Of a stretch of DNA of 64,000 nt, positions 1 through 13,200 are shown in pieces (position 1 is the stretch's first letter; every line of letters begins with the position of its first letter). The translations under genes were made by a program, and so were the position numbers. The notes beneath the pieces were generated by a model that saw only the letters and a list, made by a program, of their open reading frames with translations, had not been told where the DNA came from and made no database searches. Origin of the DNA: Cyclaneusma minus (taxonomy: Eukaryota; Ascomycota; Leotiomycetes; Marthamycetales; Marthamycetaceae); NCBI GenBank assembly GCA_037179335.1, contig JAKZHN010000016.1, forward strand, positions 372,001-436,000. The letters are read 5' to 3'.

Positions 1-383
1 TTGGGCATTTGCGGAAGATTGGTACGATATCTTGAGAAGACGGATTTCAGCAAGCAATCACAGTTCAGGGCATTCAAGCTGGCAAGCTTGCGTCAAAGAG
101 CAGGGTTTTATCAAACCTGATCATTACTGGATGACCTGGTGAAGTCGCAGTCACTTGCGACGACGAGTCCCGAGCATGCTCTCCCAAAAGCCGACGCTGC
201 TTAGGTGCAAAATCTGTCTCATGGGGCCATTAAGAAAGTTTCTTGGGACAGTGTGAGAAGCTCTCACGTCCAATTCGCGGGGCTTTCAAATATTCAGATT
301 TGGACAAAGACAATTCAGAAAAGAGAGGATGGAAGTATGAATGAGATCGAGAACGCTATGGAATCGTTTGGGAGGAATGGGTA
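1..383. other. intergenic, 3' side of the CYC2-like gene
   Basis: I see no gene, RNA or repeat here. Short open frames on the + strand run into the antisense of the CYC2-like gene and show no family resemblance. Confidence 0.6.
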
Positions 384-1565
384 TCATAATTTGACTACAG
401 TGGCTCCTTTGAGGTCCATACTACCTAGGAGCCCGCCGAGGGGGCCTTGCGCCTCACGGCCATCTTTCCATTCCTTGGGACCAGCTATGTATGCTACGAA
501 CCCCTCGGGTCCAGATACCATAATCAATCCGGAAGAGCCCCTTGTGGTGGTTGACTCGACGGCTGCTTTCAGAGCCTTTCGGCCTATGAAGCTGCGTTCT
601 TCATCGACAAAGTAGTCCACGCTCACCGCCCCGCCACTTTCCTCTCTGAGCTTGTTGAGCTCACTCACCAGAGCGTTTGGCGTCCCAGGCACAGCATCAT
701 CCTTGGTGGCCGTACCAAACACTCGCAAAGCCGACCACCAGAAGCTCCCTCCCCCGTTTTCTTGCTCTGAAGCACTAACACCTCCCCGGCAATCCTCCCT
801 CTTCCTACAAGCCCACAAGATCTTCACTGTCGACTTCCTCTCTTTCGCCTCCTCCATATTCCGCCTCCTGAACTTCTCCACCGCCTGTATCGCCGGCGCA
901 ATGCCCGTCCCACCCGCCACGAACAACACCTCGTCCACCTCTCTCGGGACATCGTATTCCACCTTCGGACCCCTCATCTCAATCACAGCTCCTATCGGCA
1001 ACCTATGCAAATAATTCGACACTTCGCCTCCATGTTCCTTGCGTATCAAAAACCTGAGCTCGCCAGGCACAGATGTTTTGGTCGGAGGCAGGGGCGTGTA
1101 CGATCGTGCTATCTGAAGTTGTGGTTGGACGAATTGAACAGTCCAGAGGCCTTGTGTCCAGAGTTTGGTATAAGGATCTGAGGGTGGGAGCTGTGGAGGA
1201 CGTAGGGTGAAGATTGTGCTGGTGGAGGAAACGGGCTCTTTGCTGGTGATGGTGAAGGGAACGAATTCGGTGGGGTGGAGACGCTCGGTTGGTACGGACG
1301 GCTGGAACCACGAGGACTGGGAGGCGGCTCCGACGAGCAACAAGATACTGGCTCCGGCTACCCAGCGACCATATCTGGTGTTTCTGGGGGGTTTTGATGG
1401 TGGATTCGGGGTTGACGGAGCTGCATGGTGAGTGGCGGGATTCCTGACATCGCTCGCTGACGAGTCGTGGATTGCTCGACGGGGACATGGTGGCAATGCT
1501 GTCCGCTGGTTCCGGGTGCTCGTGCGAATTCGAAGCTGTCGAATGGGTTGCGCAACGCGCTGCAT
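384..1565 (-). CDS. CYC2: CYC2-like mitochondrial FAD/NAD(P)H oxidoreductase
   Basis: Single-exon gene of 393 aa starting at ATG 1565. The N-terminus is rich in Arg and Ser with no acidic residue in the first 30, like a mitochondrial presequence. A hydrophobic segment at about residues 66-87 (GASILLLVGA core) would anchor it in the inner membrane. A ferredoxin-reductase-type FAD domain follows, with the flavin motif ARSYTPLPP at about 153-161, then an NAD(P)H domain with VAGGTGIAPAIQ at about 216-227 and a C-terminal VSGPEGF motif. This order fits the fungal Cyc2 family, which helps attach haem to cytochrome c in the intermembrane space; a cytochrome b5 reductase-like enzyme is the alternative. 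Its 5' end lies only about 240 bp from the AT-rich block, yet its base composition is ordinary and the frame is intact. Confidence 0.75.
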   Translation of the reverse strand: MQRVAQPIRQLRIRTSTRNQRTALPPCPRRAIHDSSASDVRNPATHHAAPSTPNPPSKPPRNTRYGRWVAGASILLLVGAASQSSWFQPSVPTERLHPTEFVPFTITSKEPVSSTSTIFTLRPPQLPPSDPYTKLWTQGLWTVQFVQPQLQIARSYTPLPPTKTSVPGELRFLIRKEHGGEVSNYLHRLPIGAVIEMRGPKVEYDVPREVDEVLFVAGGTGIAPAIQAVEKFRRRNMEEAKERKSTVKILWACRKREDCRGGVSASEQENGGGSFWWSALRVFGTATKDDAVPGTPNALVSELNKLREESGGAVSVDYFVDEERSFIGRKALKAAVESTTTRGSSGLIMVSGPEGFVAYIAGPKEWKDGREAQGPLGGLLGSMDLKGATVVKL

Positions 1566-1825
1566 TGGAAATGTCCTGATCTCGAAACTCGATCTGAGGT
1601 CTTTGAATCGCGATTCGCGAACGTTACACCAAAGTGCTGCTTAGTCACCGATGATCTAGCCTTTTCTGCTCTAGTTCAGTTGATCTCGAAATATTGTGCA
1701 CGGCGCGCCAGAGGCGCGCGCTACGCTTTCGACCGACTATTAATACGCAATAAATTGAAAAAAGCCGGGACGGCCCAATGCGGTCTAAAACGGTCCGAGG
1801 CGATTTGAAATTTTATATAAAACTA
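1566..1825. other. GC-to-AT boundary, promoter side of the CYC2-like gene
   Basis: Ordinary sequence continues to about 1800 and includes a GC-rich patch (GGCGCGCC near 1704 and several CGGTC/CGGCC words near 1765-1800). The base composition then drops within about 20 bp to nearly pure AT. Open frames here are antisense or chance. Confidence 0.6.
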
Positions 1826-2165
1826 ATTGCAATTTAATTTAATATTTTATTTTAATTTAAAATTCCAATTTTATTTAAAATTAAACTAATATTTTAATTT
1901 AATATTTTAGCTTAAAATTTATTTAGCAGCCTGATTTAAAATTTATCTGGCAGCTTAATTTGATATTTATTTGCCAGCCTAATTTAAAACTAACTTGCTA
2001 GCCTGATTTAAAATTTCAATTTAATTTAAAAATTTAATTTAATTTAAAAATCCAATTTAATTTAAAATTCCAGTTTAATTTAAAACTCCAATTTAATTTA
2101 AAACTCCAATTTAATTTAAAACTCTAATTTAATTTGAAATTTACCTGGCATTTTAATTTAAAACT
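1826..2165 (+). repeat. left-edge array of an 18-bp AT motif
   Basis: Imperfect tandem array; the clearest units (about 2050-2140) read TCCAATTTAATTTAAAAC with an exact 18-bp period. The same unit occurs in reverse complement at the right edge of the AT block (17262-17640). Confidence 0.7.
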
Positions 2166-2201
2166 CTATTCTAATTTAACACTTTAATATAGGCTTTTAA
2201 A

Positions 2202-2398
2202 ATAAAAGCACATAGTATTAAATAATTGCAAATATTAAATTCGCTATTTTAATTTATGTAAGCTAAATTTTTATCAATGCATTATAGCTAAATACGGCGA
2301 TTATATTTTATAAAATAATGCATTAATTAGAATTTAGCTTATATAAATTAAAATAGCGAATTTGATATTTCCAATTATTTAATATTATATGCTTTTAT
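2202..2398. repeat. large imperfect palindrome (84-bp inverted arms)
   Basis: Arms 2202-2285 and 2315-2398 are inverted copies separated by 29 bp. I count 8 mismatches in 84 positions, 6 of them transitions, as expected when RIP-like C-to-T change acts on an originally better palindrome. It could be a foldback/MITE-type element or the junction of two head-to-head repeats. Confidence 0.75.
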
Positions 2399-5300
2399 GC
2401 TATTTTTGAAAAAATTAATATTGTTTTTTTTTAAATTGAATATTTAATTTAAAAATTAATTTGTAAAATTTGGATTGTAATTAATGCTATTTATATTATT
2501 TTTGCATTAAAGCGCCGTTTTAATATAAAAATTTATAGCTAATTGAATTAATAAATATTTTTAAATTTAAAAATAATATAAAATAATTAAGATTTTTCAT
2601 TTTATATAAATTCAATAGCAAAATAAATATTTATTTATTTAAAAAAATATAAATATTAAATGTGAAATTATATAATATTTTTATCTATATATAATTATAT
2701 ATATATAATAATGTAATAAATTATAGCTAATTATAACGCATTTTAATAATTATATTTAATTAATTATATTTAAATGCTTATAATTATATAGCTATATAAT
2801 ATATTAATTTAATATAGCCATTAATTAAAAGATTTTAAATTATACCCAATAATGCTATTTTAGCTTTCAAATTTTAAATTTTCAAGTTCTTTATTTAATA
2901 ATTTAAAATTATTATTTAAAACCGTTATACAAAATAATTAATAACATATTTAAAAAAATATATCAATATTAACAATAATAATATATTAAAAAGAAATTAT
3001 GCTTATTTTAAATAATATTAATTAACAAGCAATTTGAATTGCTCTTTTACTATTTGTTTCTATATTAAAAATTATTTTAATATAGCAGTTTATATAATAA
3101 TTAATTAATGCAATTTTTGGATTATGTTTTTTATAGTTTTAATGCTATAATTGGAATATAAATCCAAGTACTTTATAGTTTTCTAATAGATTTTAAAAAT
3201 ATTGATAAATACGGATTTAATTTTATTAAAATTTTAAATAAATAATATTAGCCTTTTAAATAATGCCAATAATTTTTTTAAAAAATTTGTGCTATAATAT
3301 AGCCTTTTTGGCAATAGAGTTTGTTAATTGATTTTAATAGCTATTTAATTAATTAATAAATTATATTAATTAATTTTATATAGTCGAAAATTGATTTTTA
3401 ATATTTTGAATATTTTTGGTCAAGTTATTTAGCTTGTTATTTAAGTTTTTGCTATTTTTCTTAATAGTATTAATTTTTTTAATTTTAATTTAAAGGTTTT
3501 TAATTATTTGCTTAGCCTTTTTATTTAAAGCGCTATTATTTTGCGCCGCGACATTCAATTTATTAATTAATTTATTCATTTGCTTTTATAAAGCATTATT
3601 TTTTTTAGTAAATATTTAGCTTATTAATTTTAATTTAAAGCTTGCTTATTACTTTATTAATTTTTTAGGGGATTTTTTAAAAAAAAACCTTAAGCTTATT
3701 AGCTTTCATTTAAAAATTATGCATTGCGTTTCGAGCTTTTTTATTCAAAAACGCGTTATTTTTTTCCAATTTATTAAGTTTATTAATTTTAATTTAAACA
3801 TTTCTGATTAAAAAATCAATTTTGTTTAGGGCAATTTTGTTTATATTAATAGCATTAAGTTTTTCCGTTTTAATATAAAGCTTGCTAATTAGATAATTAA
3901 TTTTTTAGTTTAGGGTAATTTTATTATTATTAATAGCGTTAGATTTTTTGGCCTTTATTTAAAATTTGCTAATTAGCTAATTAATTTTTCTATTTAGCTT
4001 CTTTTTTTTATAATATCAAATTTATTGGCTATTATTTGCAGCCTTTTTTGTTGCATTTGGAGAGATTTAAATTCCGCTTTTATATTATGAATCTTTTGTT
4101 TTAATTTTTGGTTGATTATATATAAAATTATATTATTATATTGTATAAATATAATTTGATTTTATTGCAAAACTTGTATTAATTTATTATTTATAGAGTC
4201 CGAAATTTATTTAATAGCAATTGCTAAAGATGCCGATATAAATGCTTTAAAATTAAAAATTATTTTTTATAATATAGGCGTTGGTATTTATAAGTTTTAA
4301 ATATTAATAATAAATTTAAATAAAGTTTTATTAAATATATTAAAGCTGTTTTTAATAGCAATACTATTTAAAACAGTATTATTTAAAATAATAATGTTTT
4401 TAATAGAAATTTGGAATTTAATACGCCAATGCTTCAGTATTAATATATTTTCTTTATTAACAATATTCTTTTTACAAAAAGTTTTTTTTATATTAATTGC
4501 TTTTAAAATTAAAATTAAAATATATTAATAAAGCTATATATATTTGGCTAGTATATTTTTTAAATTCCCGCTATTATAATTGCTTAAAAATTTGGATTAG
4601 CAGCAATTGCTATAATTATAGCTATTAAGAAAACAGCAAATAAAATAAAAAAGGTTTTTTTTAATTTGGAAAAATATAAATTGAAAATTGAAAATTTCTT
4701 TTAAAGTTTTTTTTTAAAAGTTTATTTGTGCAAATTATTATATAGTTTTGTATTTAATATATTAATTTTTTTTATAGATTTTGCTTTGAATTAATATAAA
4801 TATAAAAAATTGATTTTTTTTAAAAGGGTTTTTTAGCCTAGAATTTATTGTTTTTTATTTTAAATTTTAATAATTAAAATATAATAATTAAAATTTATAT
4901 ATATTAAAATTTATTAATTTAAATTTAATAAAAAAGCATATTAAATTATCTTTAAAACCTTTTATAAATATTTAAAATAATTTATGCTTGGCTTTAATAA
5001 AAAAAGAATCCTATATATTTAAACGGTTTAAAATTTCAAAGATAATATTAAATATAGTAATTTATTTTGTAAATTTTGCAATAATTATTTTATATTTAAT
5101 ATTATATTTATAAATTTTTATTAGCGCGAATAGCAAAAACTTAAATTGATAATCTGGAAATTGAAATTTAAAAAAACAAACGAATTAATAATTTTGAGTT
5201 TTAAAAAATTAGAAAGCTTTAAAAATATATCATAAATTAAAATAATATATAAAAATAATAGAAAACAGCGTTTAAATATAAATATTTAATTAATTATATA

Positions 5301-5920
5301 AATATGCTTTTGGATAATTTATAAATTGCCAATCTAAGGCTAGAAAATTTATTTTTAAAACAATAGCAATTTATTTTATTATTAAAAATAGTATTTAAAA
5401 TAAATTTTGTTTTTTATAATTAATGCTGTAAATTTGGCCTATTAATAGCAAATTTGTTTTTAATTAATTAATTATTTATTTTATTTATTGCTTTATTTTT
5501 TTATTATTATAAAAAGGCTATTATTAATTTCGATAATAAATTCCTAGATTTTATATTGATTTTGCAATATAATATTTTTGAATTTGCATAATAATAAGCT
5601 TAATTTTAATATTATTAATTTATACTGATATATGCTTTTTAAATAAACCAATTAGCAATATTGTATATATATTAAAAATTTAGATTGCAATATTTATTTT
5701 AGAAATTTTTATTAAGCTAATATATAGCTTAAAAGCAGCTAATTATTTCATAAATTAATTAAGGCTTTTCAAAAATTTATATTATAATTGGGAATTATAT
5801 TTAAAGCTTGGAAATTGCTAGGCAATTTTATTTAAAATTTATCAATAGCGTTTATTTATATTTATTAGTGTTTTCTAAAATAAGCAAATTAATTTAAAGC
5901 TATTATTATAATATAATTTA

Positions 5921-6110
5921 AAGCTAAATTTAATCGGATATTTAATTTGATTTAAAAGTTAATTTGATTTAAAGCTTAATTTAATTTAAAGTTTAATGCC
6001 CGTTTAAAGCTTATTTTGATTCAAGGTTTAAATTTAATTGATTATTTATTTTACTCTAAAGCTTATTTCAATTTAAAGCTAAAATTTAATTTAAAGCTTT
6101 ATTTGCTAGC
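5921..6110 (+). repeat. internal AATTTAATTTAAA-type array
   Basis: Short degenerate array built on AATTTAATTTAAAGCTT-like units, in the same orientation as the left-edge array. A second patch of related sequence lies at about 7885-8120. These may be remnants of the same element family that bounds the block. Confidence 0.5.
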
Positions 6111-7150
6111 CAAATTATTTATTGCATTAGGATAAAAAGATTATTTAATTTTTATATTTTTTGCTTTGGTTATTTTTATCCGTATTTAGTAATTTATATA
6201 TAATTATTTATAGCTTTAATTTTGAATTTATATAATTTGTTTTGCTTTTGGTATTTAAATTGGCTGGTTATTATTGATTTAATTAATGCTATATTATTTT
6301 TCTTTTATATTTTTTAGCTATTAAAATTTTAAAATTAAAATTTTATTAATTTATTATTTTTCCCGCTAATTTATAAATTTTAAATAGTAATTTAATATAG
6401 CGGCGGCTTATATTAAATAATTGATTTTTTAAATTTGGCTTTTTGATTTTTTAAATAAAATATATACGGTTTATATACTATTAAATTAAAATTTTAATTT
6501 TAAGTTTTTGCAATTTTTTCTCAGAGTTTTTTAAATATTTATATTAGTTTTTTTATTATTGAATTTAGGAATTTTTAAAATTTCTAGCTTTTTTTAATAA
6601 TTGTCTTTTTATAATTGTTTTTGGCAAAGGTTTTATATATAAAAAATAAATGCCTTTGGAGTTTTTTTATACTATTAAATTTTTTATTTATAATATTATT
6701 TTATTTAAAGCGTTTTTTACCGATATTTTATTGGTTTTTTTTTTAATAAAAATATTATATCCGGTAAAGCTTTAAAAAAAGCTATAAATTTGGTTTTTTT
6801 ATTTATGTTTTATTGAATATAAGCTATGCTTTTTTAAAAATAGAAATTTCTATAGGTTTTTTTGCTATTATAAGCAATATTGCAAAATTAATAAAAATGG
6901 GCGCTATGCGGTTTTTAGTTTTGTCTTTCTATATTTGTGTTCGGGCTAATTATATATAAATAATAATTGCAATTGGTATAATATAAACTAAATATGCAAT
7001 TTGTTTTTTAAATACCAATTTAAATTTAAATTTAAGCTATTAGCTTTTTATCCTATATTTAAAATTTTAATTTTTAATTTGCCAATAATATTTATAGAAT
7101 TTTTTATCGCCTTCTTTTATAAAAATATTTTTAATTTGCTTTAGCGAATT

Positions 7151-7272
7151 TAATAAAAATAATAAAAATAATAAAAATGATAAAAATAATAAAAATGATA
7201 AAAATAATAAAAATAATAAAAATAATAAAAATGATAAAAAAGAGAAAAAAGAGAAAAAAGAGAAAAAGTTAA
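7151..7272 (+). repeat. microsatellite (AATAAAAATAATAAAAATGA type)
   Basis: A run of AATAAAAATAATAAAAATGATAAA-like units followed by AGAGAAAAA units. On the - strand it can be read as a Phe/Leu-only frame, which is a by-product of the repeat and not a gene. Confidence 0.85.
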
Positions 7273-10200
7273 AAGGCAATAATAATAAGCAGAAATTAAA
7301 GAAATTAAAAGATTTTAATAATGGTTTTGATTTTTTTTAAAAGAGTTGTTTAATTAAGGGTTTTTTTTAATAAAATAAAAGATTTATATATATATATATT
7401 TTTTAAAATACTATTTTATATCTATATTAAAAAAAATTAAGCTTTATAAATATAATTGTATATTATATAGCTTTATCATAATCTATTTATAAATTTGTTT
7501 TTTTTTTAATTTTTTAGGTTGTATAATTGGCCTTTTGCTATTTAAATATTATTTTTAAGTCTGGTTTTTTATTTTATTTTGCTTTGTTTTTATAATTTTC
7601 TTATATTTATTATATATTGATTTTAAAAGTCTTTTAATAAATTTTCTTAAAATAATAAAGGCATTTTTAAGGTTATTTTATAATAGCATTTAATCCCAAT
7701 TATAGTTTTAATTCTTTTATTATATATAAAATATACGATCGTTTTCTGGATTCTTTTATAAACCACGATTCTTTTTTAATTGTTTTTTATATTTTTTAAA
7801 TTATTTAAGCAGGATTTTATTGCATTATTTACCGCTTTTTTAAACGGTTTTAGCAAGCTAATACAAAGTATATTATAAAGTTTTTTCAGCTATTTAATTT
7901 AAAGCTTAAAATTAATTTAATATTGCGTAAGCTAATTTAAATCTAATAAAGCAATATAATTTAAAGTTTTATATAATTGAATATTTAATTGAATTTAAAA
8001 CTTAACTTTAATTTAAACTTAAATATAATTTAATATTATATAATTTGATTTAAAACAGGTAAAATATTGTAATTTAAATTTAATATAATTTAAAATTTAA
8101 TATATTTTAAAATTAATAGGATATTGTGTTTTTTGGCTTAATATTATTGAATATTTAATTTGAATTTAGGCTTTAATATAATTTAAAATTAATAGAATAA
8201 TATAATTTTAAAGAAAATCGCTAAAGCTATTAAATTTAGCTGCTATAATATTAATAAATATTAAAAATTAGCCAAAACTATTTTAAATATAATATTATAT
8301 TCATAAAGCTATGCGGTATTTATAATTTTTAAATATAGTATAAAAATAGTTTTTATTTGTAAAATAAATAATTAAAAGCATTGCTATTTTATGTTTTTTA
8401 TTAAACACGTATTTTTATATTTTAAATATATAATTGAAAATTAAATAAGTAAAAGCAAAGAATTTAAAAATAGGTAAAATATATAATTAAAAAATCAATC
8501 ATTAAAAAACAAATTAAATAGCAGCTAAAAAAACCAAAATTTAATAATTAAATTAAAATTCAATTAAGCAGTATTTTAAATTACAGCTGCAATTGAATTT
8601 AAAAATATTAATATTGCGTTTATAAATTAAATTGGGAATAGATATTAAGATTTATTATTGCCGGGATTTATAAATTTGCGTTATTTTTTGGAATTGGTAA
8701 TATTAATTTTAATTGCAATAGCCTTTCTTTTTGGCCGGATTATTTGAAAACCCAATATTTATAAATTTGGCTTTATAGCCATTTATAGCTATTTATTATA
8801 TAGTTATTATAGCCTGGATTTAAGCAATAAAGCGGATCCTAATTATTATAAACATTTTAAAAGTAAAATAAATTAGCTAGGCAGGTTTAATTTATTTATT
8901 AATAATATAGTTTTTTTAATTAATAAAATTAAGGAAACTTTAATTACTGGTAATTTAAAAATTAATTATATTTGCAGCAATTATTATATAAGCAACTATT
9001 TCGCCGCCGCTATATTTAAATGGCTTTATATAAGAAATATATTGTATTATTAAATTATTGATATAGATTTTTATTAAATGCTTTTAAATACTAGGCTTTA
9101 AAATTTAAATTATTTCATATTTAAATAAAGCGTTATTTTAATTTTAAAGCGTTTGCGGGGTATATAATGAGCTGCTTATTTTTAAAATTTTCAAATAATA
9201 GATTGATTTCGAGATTTGGGCTATTTCGCTTTTTTTCCAATTTATTATATATTTATAATTTATAATATTGTTTTTAATTTGGCGCCAAATTTAATTTATA
9301 ATAGGATTAATCTTATATATTTATATATTATTAAATTTAAATACAGGGCATTTAATAAAGCCTTTAATATTTATAGGATTTTGAAAAAAAAAGGCTAACT
9401 TTAATATATTGGAATTATAAATAATAGCGGTAATTAATAATATTATTAGATTCATTTTTTTAATTAGCTATACGGGAAAATTTGCCGGGTATAAAAAAGA
9501 GGAAACTTATTGCAAAAATAATTAAAATATTATTGGCTTTAAATTAATTATTGTTTTTAGGCTATTTATTGTTTTTAGGCTAATTTCTATTTTTAAACTG
9601 GTTATGATTTTTGTGCTGCTTTATATTATTGGTTTTTTTATTGTTTTTATGAAAAATAAAAATAATTGGAATTTTATTAATAGGCTTTTTAGCAAGGCGC
9701 TTTAAGCTAAAAGTATTGGCTATTATAAAAAAACAAAATTGGAAATAAAAGTAATAAATAAATTAATATAGTATTTGAAAAAAATTAAAAACAAATTAAA
9801 GCAAGATAGTATATAAAAATGTAAAAAAGCCAAATTTAATAATTAAATAAAAGTTAATTTGATATAAAGCAAATATATAAAATAGCGGCTTAATATTTTG
9901 AAAATAGCGTAATTATATTAAAGCTAAAATATTACTTTTAAAATAAGCTTTGGTTTTATATAAATTGTAAAAAACATTTTTAATTTAATTAAAATATTTA
10001 GCGAATTTATTAGTTTTATTAATACTTAATAAAATTTAAATCCAAAATTACCAATTAATGTTTTAGAATTAATTGATTCAAAATAACTTTTTAATATATT
10101 AAAAAGGAGTATTTAAAAACTAAATATAAGAAATAGCGATTATAAAAATAAAATATAAAGAAATTCTGATTAAAAATAAATATAAATAATTTAATTTTTA

Positions 10201-13200
10201 AAATACCATTAATTAAAAAATATTTTGGTGGTTTTTTTAATTTAAAAAAGCAGATAGCTATAAAAATTATATCAATTGGGTTAATTTTAATTAATTTATA
10301 TTAGGAATTTAAATATAGGGACCTGATTCTTATTTTAGCCATTTATAGCTAATAGAGAGCAATTAAATAAAAATAAAAGATTAATGAAATTAAAAAGCAA
10401 AATGTAATTAAATATATATTAAAAATTTTATATTTGTTAAAACGCTTGCAAATTTTATATTTAATATAAAATATATATTTAATGGTTTTGTTAAATATTA
10501 AGCTTTGATAGTAATTGCTAAAAAATTAAATAATTTGTACAAAAATCTTAATTTTAAAATTTAGAGTTTTTTATTTATTATATAAAAAATAAATTATATA
10601 AATTAGTGAATTTTGCAATACATTATTAAAATATATATATTGCAAATTATTCCCAATAATTTGTATTTTAAAAATAACAATAATAGAATAAACGCTATTA
10701 ATGTAATTTAAATTTTTAATTAATATAGTTTAAATTTTTAATTAATATAATATAAATCTATAAAATATAGTAATAAATAAGTAATATAAAGCCGTATATT
10801 GTTAATAGGCTAAATTGGTTTTTTATAATTTTAATATTATAATATATTAATAATAGCCAAAATATATAAATAAAATTGAAATTTAGCCTGTAATTATAAA
10901 AGTTGTATACTAATATTAAATTTTATTTTAATATATTATATTTAGCAATAAGCGGAGTTTTTATAACATTTGAAATAAAATAAAATTAAAATATTAAATT
11001 GTTTTCGGCAAATAAAATAATAAATAATATTATTTATCATATAAAAAAAGCTTATATAATTAAATATTAAATATATTGTATTAGCAGCGTAGTATTTATT
11101 TTTCTTTATTAAGGAATTTATTTTTTTGCATTTATTAATTATATATATTAACAGAGTGTTTTTTAAATTAAAAAAAATGCTTTTAATTATATATTTAATT
11201 TATATAAAATATTTGCAAAGTAAATTTTATATTTTAGAATAAAATATTTATTTAATATTAGCCGTTTAAGCTATATATTTAAAAAGGCCTATTTATAATA
11301 AGAATTTTTATAAAGAGTTTTAAAATTGAAATTTATTTTTAATTTATTAAACATTTGCTTTTAAAACTTATAATTGATAATTTTAAATGCAAGGGTAAGC
11401 GATATTTAATTATAAATTATACTAATAAGTATTTAATTTACCGGGTTTTTAATTCTATTGCTTAATTTAGTTAAAAGAATTAAATAAATATTTTTTAATA
11501 AGCCCGGGAATAGCTTAGAATTATTGGCTTTAAGCTTAATGCAAATAAAATAGTGAAAAAAGGGTTTAGTGCTAAAGTTAAAAGAAAAAATTGTATATAT
11601 TTGCTAAATAGTATAAAAAATAAGCTATGGAAAAAAAAGCTTAATAAATATATTTGTAAAATTAATTATAATATTATTAGCTATTTTAGTTTTTTCGTTT
11701 ATTAATTTTATATTTGTATTAATATTGCGGAAAATTATTATAAATATATTTTTAATAAAGAAAAATAAATCTAATTTATAAAATTTAATATAGTTATTTT
11801 AATTAAGCAATATTAATTAAAATAATTAGGCGGTTTTTAAAATATTTAATTTTGGCTTAAAAGGCCGGATATGCTTTGCTATAAAGTTTTTTTTTTATAT
11901 ACAATAAAGCAATAAACTTTTTTGCAATTAAAAGTATAGCGTTTTTTTTAAAAATAGTCTAAAATAGTAATTTTCCTTTATTTTATTTTATTTTTTCTTT
12001 TATTTTTAAATTTAATTCCTTTAAATTTTTTATAATAGAAAAATAGATTTTGGCTTTATATAAAAATGCTTAATAAGCAAAAAAAAATCTTTGTTTAATT
12101 AAAACAATAACGTTTTAAAAGCAATTTTATAAATTTAAATCTTTTTTAAAAAATCGTAATAATTTGCTATTTATAATTTGGTTTTTTTAAATTGGCGTAT
12201 TAATAATGGAAGAAAATTAATTGAAATTATTAAATAATAAAATACTTGCTTAACTATTAAATTTTAATATAAATTGGAAAAGATTGAGCTAAATTTTATT
12301 GCATTTATTATTTAGCTTTTTTAATATTTTTGAACTTATTATATTGATTTTATTAATAATTAAATATTTAATTAATACTAGCAAATGTTTTAATTTATTA
12401 TTAATTAAATTTGTATTTTTCAAAGTTATATTTTTATTGGTATTGATTTTAATTTTAAATATTTTATAAAAAATAATATTATCGATATTTATTGCAGCTA
12501 CATTAATAAATGCGAAAATAAGAATTTAATTATAACGATTTATAGTATTTATTTTAAAAAAACATATTTAAATAAAAGGCGTTTTGTTTTGTATTTTTTT
12601 TGCTTATTAATATATATAAGGCTTTAATTTTAAATATTGGCAATATAATTTAAATTATTATTAAAATTGTTTTTTTATATATAATAAAGCAATATTATTA
12701 TAATTAGGCATTGTTTTTTATTTAATTTATATTAATTTATTACCAATTTTATTAGCTTTTGCAAAATTGGGCGAATATTATAAATTTGCAAAATATTGAA
12801 ATTAATTTTAAATTAAAAATAATGATTAATATTTTAATAAATAAAAATATAATGCTATTTTTATTATTAAAATCCGGATTTATAGAAATTTGATTTATAT
12901 TTATAGCCTTTTTTTAAACTTTAATATAAATAGTATTATATTTATCGCCGAATTTTAAAATAGCAGAATCTTTTATTAATTGCAAATTGGGTTGATTTTA
13001 AATAATGAAGCGATAAAGCGTTAAATTAATTCCAGCAGTTTTTCATTTATATATTAATATTTTTAAATTCGTATAAAAAATATTTTAAACGAGGTAATTG
13101 GATTAAAATGCTTTATTGCTTTTAAAATTTTAAAAATTAATATTAAAATTATTTCAATTATTATTAAAATTGAAATTAAATTAATTAAGCTTTATTTATT

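Noticed and set aside
7067..7279. Phe/Leu-only 70-aa open frame on the - strand
   Set aside because: It is the translation of the AATAAAA microsatellite at 7151-7272 and has no protein character.
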